NCBI GenBank assembly: GCA_903897565.1
Contig: CAIUCF010000042.1
Span: 1-14,815, forward strand
DNA: 14,815 bases
Direction of reading: 5' to 3'
Source: an uncultured Rhodospirillales bacterium
GTDB lineage: Bacteria; Pseudomonadota; Alphaproteobacteria; ATCC43930; CGMCC-115725
Every line of letters starts with the position of its first letter. Positions within the stretch are counted from its first letter, which is position 1. A program made the translations under genes and the position numbers. The notes below the pieces were generated by a model. That model was not told where the DNA came from and searched no databases. It worked only from the letters and a program-made list of their open reading frames with translations. Shown piece by piece: positions 7,216 through 13,867 of this stretch.

Positions 7216-8007
7216 TCAATGGATCAGCGGCGCCAGACGCTGCAGACCGATCCCGGTCAGCATGGCGGCGTTGAGGATCATCACCGCCGGCGCGAAGCGC
7301 GTGGCGACGGCGTTGAGGCGATGGCCGGCGAAGTGCCCGGCGATGCCGACCACGATCAGGCTCGGCATGGTGCCGGCGCCGAACGCCACCATCGCCAGCG
7401 CGCCGGTGAGCGGCGAGGCGGTCCCGGCCGCGACCACAAGTCCAGTATAGAGAAAGCCGCAGGGCAGGAAGCCGAGCGCAAGGCCGAGCATGAGCCCGCC
7501 GCGTCGAGTGGTGGTATCGAGTCCGCGCGTCAGCCGGGCGATCGGCAGAGCGAAGGCGGTGCCGGCGCGGGGCAGCAGCCGGTTCAGCGCGGGCAGGACG
7601 CTGCGTAATGCCGCCGCCAGGAACACGAGCGCCGCGCCGAGCAGCAGGGCCGCAGCCATCCATGACAGCCACGGGACGCGGACGAGTCCGCTGCCGAGCC
7701 ATCCCATGGCCGCGCCGAGGCCGCCATAGGTGACCAGACGGCCGAGATGATAGGGCAGCAGCATGCCGCTGGTCAGGCGCGTCGTGGCGCCGAGCCGCGC
7801 GAGCGGGACGCGGGCCAGGCGATCGGAGACCTGGCCGAGCACGAACGGGCCGCACATCGCCGCGCAATGTGCAGGGCTCCCGGCCAGCCCGGCCAGGAAC
7901 AGGGCAAGGATCGGGCCGAGCGCGCCGCCGAGGGGCGGGCGGAAACTAGCAAGCCCATGGCCGCACCAGGCCAGCGCCGCGAACAGGTCCAAATCCGGTT
8001 CCTTCAT
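7216..8007 (-). CDS. TauE/SafE-like membrane protein with HCxxMCG motif
   Basis: A polytopic membrane protein (263 residues from ATG 8007) with about six hydrophobic helices. It carries GSPAHCAAMCGPF (43-55) and LGFLPCGFLYTG (178-189). These paired Cys motifs mark the sulfite-exporter TauE/SafE-like (DsbD_2/UreH-type transmembrane) family often found beside cbb3 oxidase genes. There it is thought to serve metal, probably copper, or thiol transport. Here it lies divergent to the cco operon, which supports such a role by inference. The start is uncertain: GTG 8070 would add 21 residues (MAYYGEAC...) without a clear ribosome site, TTG 8010 is also in frame, and no candidate has a good Shine-Dalgarno. 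The hydrolase and lysS genes follow on the same strand. Confidence 0.82.
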   Translation of the reverse strand: MKEPDLDLFAALAWCGHGLASFRPPLGGALGPILALFLAGLAGSPAHCAAMCGPFVLGQVSDRLARVPLARLGATTRLTSGMLLPYHLGRLVTYGGLGAAMGWLGSGLVRVPWLSWMAAALLLGAALVFLAAALRSVLPALNRLLPRAGTAFALPIARLTRGLDTTTRRGGLMLGLALGFLPCGFLYTGLVVAAGTASPLTGALAMVAFGAGTMPSLIVVGIAGHFAGHRLNAVATRFAPAVMILNAAMLTGIGLQRLAPLIH

Positions 8008-8070
8008 CAAGTCACGCAGGGCATCATCCCGCGTCGCGGAGAAAATGCACGCCTCCCCGTAGTAAGCCAC

Positions 8071-8244
8071 CGTGGTTTGTCAAGTACCCCATAAGCGGAT
8101 TGTCGCAGGGGGCACGGGACGGATTGCACATCGGCCGACGTCCTTCTAACGTCCCCGACCAATCGACTCGCCGCCGTCAATGGTGCGGGCGATCGCGTAC
8201 GACGTGATACGGCGTTTGGGCGCCGAGCGTAGGAGGATTTGGGG
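8071..8244. other. Divergent control region ahead of the cbb3 operon
   Basis: About 170 bases between the TauE/SafE-like gene and the plus-strand oxidase operon. A possible plus-strand promoter is TTGCAC (8124-8129) with TCTAAC (8145-8150), but the 15-base spacing is short. A TTGACA on the minus strand (8083-8078) has no good -10. I see no TTGAT-N4-ATCAA or TTGAC-N4-GTCAA box of the FNR/FixK type that usually controls ccoNOQP. ACGTCC is repeated 11 bases apart at 8138-8154. Confidence 0.4.
8138..8154 (+). promoter_or_regulatory. ACGTCC direct repeat, possible regulator site
   Basis: ACGTCC occurs at 8138-8143 and again at 8149-8154, an 11-base period that places both half-sites on one face of the helix. 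It lies about 90 bases before the first gene of the operon. It could be a site for an activator with tandem binding, but such short repeats also arise by chance in GC-rich DNA. Confidence 0.2.
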
Positions 8245-8460
8245 ATGGATAGCAAGAAGGGCGATCTGATCGTTGGGATCGTGACCGGGATCTTTGGCCT
8301 CGTCGGCCTGGTTCTGGCCGCCTACGCTCAAGACGTCGAAATTTACATATTCGGATTGTCGCTGGTCGGCTTCGCCGTCCTCTTCATCTTCGGCTTGGTG
8401 AAGCGCTTCTACGACGAGAAGGACGTCGCCCATGGGGCGGACGGACAGGGGGGACACTGA
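8245..8460 (+). CDS. Small two-helix membrane protein leading the cbb3 operon
   Basis: A 71-residue protein of no family I can name. It has a charged N-terminus (MDSKKGD), two hydrophobic helices at about residues 7-28 and 33-52 joined by a short acidic turn (QDVE), and a charged tail (KRFYDEKD). The start is ATG 8245 with an excellent AGGAGG eight bases upstream (8231-8236); TTG 8239 is in frame but unlikely. Its stop TGA is one base before the ccoN ATG, so it is the first gene of the oxidase operon and probably coupled to ccoN. A role as an accessory subunit or assembly helper of cbb3 oxidase is inferred from position and topology. Small single-helix subunits such as CcoM are known in other cbb3 enzymes, but this one does not resemble CcoM or CcoQ. 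Confidence 0.8.
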   Translation: MDSKKGDLIVGIVTGIFGLVGLVLAAYAQDVEIYIFGLSLVGFAVLFIFGLVKRFYDEKDVAHGADGQGGH

Positions 8461-8461
8461 G

Positions 8462-9949
8462 ATGGCCAGTTCAGCAGCCACCGCCATGCTCGACGACGGC
8501 TCAGTCGTCAATAAGGTCTTTTATAACGAGGCGATCGTTCGCAAGTTCGTGATCGCGGCGATCGTCTGGTCGATCATCGCCTTCGGCCTCGGCACGTATC
8601 TCGGCTCCGAGCTCGCGTATCCGCAGCTCAACATCGCGCCGTATTTCAATTTCGGCCGCCTGCGGCCCGCTCATCCGACCGCCGCGGTGTTCGGCTTCGG
8701 CGGCAACGTGCTGTTCGCGACGTCGTTCTACATAGTGCAGCGCACCAGCCGAGCTCGCCTGTTCGGCGGTCGCGCCTGGGCAGATTTCGTGTTCTGGGCC
8801 TACCAGCTCCAGGTCGCGAATATGTGCGTCAGCTATCTTCTCGGCTTCTCGAAGAGCCAGGAATACGCCGAAGGCGAATGGCATCTGGACCTGTGGCTGG
8901 CGGTGATCTGGTTGTCGTACATGACGATCTTCATCGGCACGCTGACGCGCCGCAAGGAGCCGCATATCTACGTCGCCAACTGGTTCTTCATCGCCTACAT
9001 GTCGATGATCCTGATCCTGCATGTCGGCCGCAACCTGTGCATCCCGATCTCGCCGTTCCGTGCCAAGAGCTATTCGCTGTTCCCGGGCGTCCAGGACGCC
9101 ATGATCCAGTGGTGGTACGGCCATAACGTGGTCGGCTTCTTCCTGACCGCCGGCTTCCTCGGCATCATGTACTACTTCATCCCGAAGGCGGCCGGACGAC
9201 CGGTCTACTCGTATCGGCTCTCGATCGTCCATTTCTGGTCGCTCGTGTTCCTGTACGTGTGGGTGGGTGCGCATCATCTGCACTTCACCGCGCTGCCCGA
9301 CTGGACGCAGACCCTCGGCATGGCGTTCTCGATCATGCTGTGGATGCCCTCATGGGGCGGCATGATCAACGGCATCATGACCCTGTCGGGCGCCTGGGAT
9401 AAGCTGCGCTCGGATCCGGGCCTGCGCTTCTCGGTGACGGCGGTGGCGTTCTACGGCATGTCGACCTTCGAAGGCCCGCTGATGGCGGTGCGCGACGTCA
9501 ACGCGCTCAGCCATTACACCGACTGGACCGTCGGCCATGTGCACTCCGGTGCCCTCGGCTGGGTCATGCTGGTGTCCTTCGGCGCGCTGTACTACCTGAT
9601 CCCCGCCCTGTGGCGGAAGCCGGGCATGTACTCGACCAAGCTGATGGAATGGCACTACTGGCTCGCGATGACCGGGATCACGCTCTACATCTTCGCGATG
9701 TGGGTCGCCGGAATCACCCAGGGCCTGATGTGGCGCGCCTATGACGCCCATGGTTTCCTGCAGTATTCGTTCGTGGAATCGGTTGCGGCGATGCATCCCT
9801 ACTACGTGGCGCGTGCGCTTGGTGGGCTCTTCATCATCACCGGTGCGCTCATGATGGCCTACAATTCCTATCGGACCATCACGACCCCGAACGAATCGGC
9901 CCTCTGGGCAGGGCGGCGCTTTGCCGGCGCCCTCGCGGCAGGAGAATAA
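8462..9949 (+). CDS. ccoN: cbb3-type cytochrome c oxidase subunit I (CcoN)
   Basis: The 495-residue catalytic subunit of the cbb3 oxidase. It is a polytopic inner-membrane protein of about 12 helices that reduces O2 to water at a heme b3-CuB centre. Visible ligands are H71 and H361 (low-spin heme b), H359 in GHVHSG (heme b3), and H221 (WYGHNVVG), H271 and H272 (VGAHHLHF) for CuB. Y265, six residues before the His pair, matches the cross-linked Tyr of the family, and E337 (STFEGPL) the conserved Glu. The start chosen is ATG 8462, one base after the preceding TGA and behind a G-run. An in-frame ATG at 8432 would overlap the small gene and is less likely. ccoO follows after two bases. Confidence 0.97.
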   Translation: MASSAATAMLDDGSVVNKVFYNEAIVRKFVIAAIVWSIIAFGLGTYLGSELAYPQLNIAPYFNFGRLRPAHPTAAVFGFGGNVLFATSFYIVQRTSRARLFGGRAWADFVFWAYQLQVANMCVSYLLGFSKSQEYAEGEWHLDLWLAVIWLSYMTIFIGTLTRRKEPHIYVANWFFIAYMSMILILHVGRNLCIPISPFRAKSYSLFPGVQDAMIQWWYGHNVVGFFLTAGFLGIMYYFIPKAAGRPVYSYRLSIVHFWSLVFLYVWVGAHHLHFTALPDWTQTLGMAFSIMLWMPSWGGMINGIMTLSGAWDKLRSDPGLRFSVTAVAFYGMSTFEGPLMAVRDVNALSHYTDWTVGHVHSGALGWVMLVSFGALYYLIPALWRKPGMYSTKLMEWHYWLAMTGITLYIFAMWVAGITQGLMWRAYDAHGFLQYSFVESVAAMHPYYVARALGGLFIITGALMMAYNSYRTITTPNESALWAGRRFAGALAAGE

Positions 9950-9951
9950 TC

Positions 9952-10671
9952 ATGGCCTTCAGTCATGCCATTGTCGAAAAGAACGCGTTCGTCCTGATCG
10001 CAGCCACCTTCGCGGTGCTGTCGATCGGCGGCGCGGTCGAAATCATCCCGTTGTTCACCATCCACACCACGGTCGAGGCGGTCAAAGGGGTTCGCCCCTA
10101 CAGCCCGCTCGAGTTGATCGGCCGCGACATCTACATTCGCGAGGGTTGCTACCTCTGCCACAGCCAGCAGATTCGCTCGCTGCGTGACGAGGTCGAACGC
10201 TACGGCCATTACAGCCTCGCCGCCGAGAGCATGTACGATCACCCGTTCCAGTGGGGCTCCAAGCGTATCGGTCCGGACGTCGCCCGGGTCGGTGGCAAGT
10301 ACTCTAACGATTGGCAGTATGCCCATCTGAAGAACCCGCAGGCGCTGGTGCCGGAATCGCTGATGCCGAAATTCTCGTTCCTCGCGGAAACGAAGCTCGA
10401 CTACAGCGACATCGAGATGAAGCTGAAGGTCCAGCGGCTGCTCGGCACGCCCTATACCGATGAAGACATCGCCAATGCCCGCAAGGACATCGAAGCCCAG
10501 GCTGATGCCTCGGTCGATGCCACTGCGCTGCTGAAGCGTTATCCCAAGGCGGTCGAGGCTTCGGGCAAGACCGGCTCCGTGACCGAGATGGATGCGCTGG
10601 TCGCGTATCTCCAGGTGCTCGGCACGATGGTCAACTTCGCTGATACCAGCGAGGAGCAGCTCAAGCAGTAG
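9952..10671 (+). CDS. ccoO: cbb3-type cytochrome c oxidase subunit II (CcoO)
   Basis: A 239-residue membrane-anchored mono-heme cytochrome c that carries electrons from CcoP toward CcoN. One N-terminal helix lies at about residues 11-35. The periplasmic heme site is CYLCH (66-70), followed by SQQIRSL, typical of CcoO. M138 in SLMPKF is the likely distal ligand. The length is typical of the family. The ATG is two bases after the ccoN stop, with GGAG supplied by the ccoN 3' end. ccoQ begins two bases after the stop, so the four subunit genes are tightly packed. Confidence 0.97.
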   Translation: MAFSHAIVEKNAFVLIAATFAVLSIGGAVEIIPLFTIHTTVEAVKGVRPYSPLELIGRDIYIREGCYLCHSQQIRSLRDEVERYGHYSLAAESMYDHPFQWGSKRIGPDVARVGGKYSNDWQYAHLKNPQALVPESLMPKFSFLAETKLDYSDIEMKLKVQRLLGTPYTDEDIANARKDIEAQADASVDATALLKRYPKAVEASGKTGSVTEMDALVAYLQVLGTMVNFADTSEEQLKQ

Positions 10672-10673
10672 CC

Positions 10674-10844
10674 ATGGAAACTCAAGCGAAATTTGAGCTT
10701 CCGGCACTACTGGCCTGGCTGGACCATTACTGGATCGTGCCGATCACCATCGTGTTCGTCGCCGTCGCGGTAAAGAGTTACTGGCCCAATCAAAAGCGTG
10801 AGCAGGATCGCCATGCCGCGATCCCGCTCAACGACGATCCGTAA
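10674..10844 (+). CDS. ccoQ: cbb3-type cytochrome c oxidase subunit CcoQ
   Basis: A 56-residue protein with one transmembrane helix at about residues 18-34 and a charged cytoplasmic tail (NQKREQDRH). It sits exactly between ccoO and ccoP, as in other ccoNOQP operons. CcoQ stabilises the complex in species where it was studied. ATG 10674 lies two bases after the ccoO stop. The sequence is short and poorly conserved across the family, so size, topology and position carry the assignment. The SYWP sequence after the helix resembles the YxP-type segment seen in many CcoQ proteins. Confidence 0.88.
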   Translation: METQAKFELPALLAWLDHYWIVPITIVFVAVAVKSYWPNQKREQDRHAAIPLNDDP

Positions 10845-10856
10845 GGAGTTGATCTC

Positions 10857-11726
10857 GTGGCACTGAAAATTGAAAAGGACGCCCTGACGGGTGTCGAATC
10901 GACCGGCCACTCGTGGGACGGTATCCAGGAACTGAACAACCCGCTGCCGACCTGGTGGTTGTTCATCTGGGGGGTCTGTATTCTCGTCGCCCTTGTCCAG
11001 TTCGTGCTTTATCCCTCGTTCCCGGGATTGCGCACCTACTGGCATGGTACGACGAACTACTCGTCGCGCGTCGACGCCATCAAGGCGGTCGACGAGATCC
11101 AGGCCTCGCACGCCCAGTACGTCACCAAGATCGCGGCGATGCCGATCACCGAGATCCCCAAGAACAAGGAGCTGTATGACTACGCGCTGCTCTCGGGGAA
11201 GGTGACCTTCGCCAATAATTGCCAGCCGTGTCACGGTGTCGCGGGTTCGGGCCGTCCCGGCTTCCCGGTGCTGGCTTCTGACGCCTGGTTGTGGGGCGGC
11301 ACGCTCGACGCGCTGCAGCAGACGATCACCTACGGCATCCGCAGCGGCCATCCGCAGGCGCGGGATTCGCAGATGCCACGCTTCGGCGCCGACGGCATCC
11401 TGACCCCCGCGCAGATCAACACCGTCGCGGAATACGTTGAATTCCTTGAGGGTAAGCCGCGCAAGGGCGCCGATCTGGTGGCCGCCAAGCAGCTGTTCAT
11501 GGACAATTGTTCGGCCTGCCACAGCCCCGAGGGCAACGGCAATCGTGACGTCGGCGCGCCGCGCTATCATGACCGCGTCTTCCTCTACGGCCCCGACTAC
11601 GACTCGGTCGTCCGTCAGGTGACCAACCCGCGCATGGGTGTGATGCCGGCTTGGACCTACCGCCTGGATACGCCGACCATCAAGTCTGTGGCGCTGTACG
11701 TCCACTCGCTGGGCGGCGGCGAATAA
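10857..11726 (+). CDS. ccoP: cbb3-type cytochrome c oxidase subunit III (CcoP)
   Basis: A 289-residue di-heme cytochrome c that accepts electrons for the oxidase. An N-terminal helix at about residues 32-52 anchors it. The globular periplasmic part has two heme sites, CQPCH (122-126) and CSACH (218-222). M173 (SQMPRFG) and M263 (GVMPAW) are the probable distal ligands. The NNPLPTWW segment just before the helix is typical of CcoP. The start is GTG 10857 with AAGGAG eight bases upstream, overlapping the ccoQ stop. It is the last structural gene of the operon; an 86-base gap with a strong hairpin separates it from ccoG. Confidence 0.97.
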   Translation: MALKIEKDALTGVESTGHSWDGIQELNNPLPTWWLFIWGVCILVALVQFVLYPSFPGLRTYWHGTTNYSSRVDAIKAVDEIQASHAQYVTKIAAMPITEIPKNKELYDYALLSGKVTFANNCQPCHGVAGSGRPGFPVLASDAWLWGGTLDALQQTITYGIRSGHPQARDSQMPRFGADGILTPAQINTVAEYVEFLEGKPRKGADLVAAKQLFMDNCSACHSPEGNGNRDVGAPRYHDRVFLYGPDYDSVVRQVTNPRMGVMPAWTYRLDTPTIKSVALYVHSLGGGE

Positions 11727-11748
11727 GGTTCCCGAAATCGGTACCGGA

Positions 11749-11778
11749 CGAAGGCGGGGTATCACAACCCCGCCTTCG
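11749..11778 (+). terminator. Hairpin between ccoP and ccoG
   Basis: CGAAGGCGGGG (11749-11759), an eight-base loop, and CCCCGCCTTCG (11768-11778) form a perfect 11-bp stem 22 bases after the ccoP stop. It is followed by GCATATCT, with no T-run. Partial termination, or protection of the ccoNOQP message from 3' decay, is likely. That would give less ccoGHI than subunit transcript. Confidence 0.5.
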
Positions 11779-11812
11779 GCATATCTAGGCCGACGGTACC
11801 AGGAGGCGCAGA

Positions 11813-13303
11813 GTGGCATATACCGGTAACAAGATCAGTCGCAAGCAGGCGCAGGCCGAAGCGGTCGCGCAGGCCGATCACGTCGTCTATTTCGCCGGCC
11901 GGATGCAGATCTATCCCAAGGCGATCAAGGGGATGGTGCGCCGCTTCAAATGGGCGATCGTGGTCCTCTGCCTTGCCGTCTACTATGCGCTGCCCATGCT
12001 GCGCTGGCACCGCGACCATGGCCGGCCCGATCAGGCTGTGCTGCTCGACCTTGCCCATGAGCGCTTCTATTTCTTCAATATCGAGTTGTGGCCGCAGGAG
12101 ATGTATATCCTCGGCGGTCTCGTCATCCTCGCCGTGGTGTCGCTGTTCCTCGTCAGCAGCCTGATCGGCCGCGTGTGGTGCGGCTACTCCTGTCCGCAGA
12201 CCGTGTGGACCGACCTGTTCATGCTGGTCGAACGCCAGATCGAGGGCGACCGCAACGAGCGCATCAAGCGCGATCGCGCGCCGATGACCTTCGACAAGGC
12301 CTGGCGCAAGGTCGCCAAACATGTGTCGTGGATCGCGATCGCGTTCCTGACCGGCGGCGCCTGGATCACCTACTACGTCGACGCGCCGCAGTTCATCCGC
12401 CAGTTCTTTACCGGCACCGCGTCGATCGAAGCCTATTTCTTCACCTTTCTGTTCACGGCGCTGACCTATCTCCTGGCCGGTTGGGCGCGCGAGCAGGTCT
12501 GTACCTTCATGTGCCCCTGGCCGCGCTTCCAGGCGGCGATGTTCGACGACCAGACCTATACGGTCACCTACGAGACCCAGCGCGGCGAGCCGCGCGCCAA
12601 GGGCAAGAAGGACTTCAAGGAGGAGAACGCCGGCGATTGCATCGATTGCGGCCAGTGCGTCGCGGTCTGCCCGACCGGGATCGATATCCGCGACGGCAAC
12701 CAGCTCGAATGCATCGGCTGCGGGCTGTGCATCGATGCCTGCAACGAGATCATGGACAAGGTCGGTCGGCCGAAATGGCTGATCACCTGGGATACCATGG
12801 TCGGCCAGGAAGCGAAGAAGCAGGGCCGCCACGCGCCGGTCAAGCTGATCCGGGCCCGCACCCTGCTCTATCTGATGATCCTGCTGATCGGCACGACCTT
12901 CGTCGCCACCGCGTTCCTGACGCGGCCGCATATCGCCATCGATGCCCAGCGCGATCGCGCGCCGTTCTTCGTGATGCTCGACCATGGCGTGATCCTGAAC
13001 GGCTACACCGTCAGCCTCGTCAACAAGACCCAGGATGACGAGGATTTCGACATCTCGCTCGGGCAGTTCGACGGCGCCACGATCAGAGCCCTCGGCACCG
13101 AGCAGAAGGCTGCCAACGTGGTCCATATCAAGGTGCCGCCGGATACCGTCGGCACCTATAAGGTCCAGGTCTTGTCGCCGCCACACAGCGAAATCGGCTC
13201 GCAGACGCTGGACTTCATCCTCAAGGACACCAATTCCGGTGAGCAGGTCCTGGCGCACTCCATGTTCATGGGCCCGCTCAGCGTCAGCGGCGACGGCAAT
13301 TGA
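11813..13303 (+). CDS. ccoG: cbb3 oxidase assembly iron-sulfur protein CcoG (FixG/RdxA)
   Basis: A 496-residue membrane ferredoxin-like protein that in studied systems reduces Cu(II) to Cu(I) for cbb3 assembly. Membrane helices lie at about residues 48-62, 97-118, 170-187, 208-223 and 352-368. Redox cysteines appear in WCGYSCPQ (122-129) and CTFMCPWP (230-237). Two 4Fe-4S motifs are complete: C276, C279, C282, C286 and C300, C303, C306, C310. An immunoglobulin-like FixG C-terminal domain spans about 375-490. GTG 11813 has AGGAGG six bases upstream. The gene heads the assembly cluster ccoG-ccoH-ccoI, 33 bases before ccoH. Confidence 0.96.
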   Translation: MAYTGNKISRKQAQAEAVAQADHVVYFAGRMQIYPKAIKGMVRRFKWAIVVLCLAVYYALPMLRWHRDHGRPDQAVLLDLAHERFYFFNIELWPQEMYILGGLVILAVVSLFLVSSLIGRVWCGYSCPQTVWTDLFMLVERQIEGDRNERIKRDRAPMTFDKAWRKVAKHVSWIAIAFLTGGAWITYYVDAPQFIRQFFTGTASIEAYFFTFLFTALTYLLAGWAREQVCTFMCPWPRFQAAMFDDQTYTVTYETQRGEPRAKGKKDFKEENAGDCIDCGQCVAVCPTGIDIRDGNQLECIGCGLCIDACNEIMDKVGRPKWLITWDTMVGQEAKKQGRHAPVKLIRARTLLYLMILLIGTTFVATAFLTRPHIAIDAQRDRAPFFVMLDHGVILNGYTVSLVNKTQDDEDFDISLGQFDGATIRALGTEQKAANVVHIKVPPDTVGTYKVQVLSPPHSEIGSQTLDFILKDTNSGEQVLAHSMFMGPLSVSGDGN

Positions 13304-13336
13304 CATGAATACCGCGACAATTCGAAGGGATCCGAC

Positions 13337-13834
13337 ATGGCAGGCACGATGACCGGCGGCAAAAATCCCGGCCCCTCGGGCGCGAAGTCCGGCTGGCGAT
13401 TCTTCCCGCTCGCAGTGGCGCTCGGGCTGAGTTTCGTGGCGGCGGTCAACACCTACATGATCGTCAACGCGATGCGGACGTTCCCGGGCGAGCTCGCCAA
13501 TGGCTACGACATCAGCAACTCCTATAACCACATCATGTTCGCGGAGCGCGAGCAGGTGGCACTGGGCTGGAAGGTCGTGCTGTTCGGCAAATCCGGGCAC
13601 GTGGCCGTTCATATGACCGACCGCGAGGGGCTGCCGCTCGGCGGCTTGACGTTGAAGGCGAAAGCGCGGCGCCCCGTCGGCCCCGAGAGCACGACCGAAT
13701 TGACCTTCGAGAGCGATGGCGCGGGCCATTGGATTTCGACCCGTCCGCTCGATCTCGGCCAGTGGCTGGTCGATGTCACGGCGACCGCGCCGGGGCGCGA
13801 CTACGTCATCACCCGCCGGGTCATCATCCGCTGA
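13337..13834 (+). CDS. ccoH: cbb3 oxidase assembly protein CcoH (FixH)
   Basis: A 165-residue single-span membrane protein. After a short polar N-terminus, one helix lies at about residues 22-45, containing the VNTYMIVNAM segment typical of FixH. A periplasmic domain of about 115 residues follows, with YDISNSYNHI and WISTRPLDLGQW. FixH/CcoH assists late assembly and stability of the cbb3 complex. ATG 13337 has AAGGGA six bases upstream; ATG 13349 is a less likely start. The place between ccoG and ccoI is the standard order. Confidence 0.92.
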   Translation: MAGTMTGGKNPGPSGAKSGWRFFPLAVALGLSFVAAVNTYMIVNAMRTFPGELANGYDISNSYNHIMFAEREQVALGWKVVLFGKSGHVAVHMTDREGLPLGGLTLKAKARRPVGPESTTELTFESDGAGHWISTRPLDLGQWLVDVTATAPGRDYVITRRVIIR

Positions 13835-13867
13835 CGCGGCGCGTGACCCTCGCATGAGGAACCCCCG

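Noticed and set aside
8077..8105. TTGTCA (8077-8082) with TTGTCG 17 bases on as the cco promoter
   Set aside because: The downstream hexamer does not resemble a -10 element, so the spacing match alone is not persuasive.
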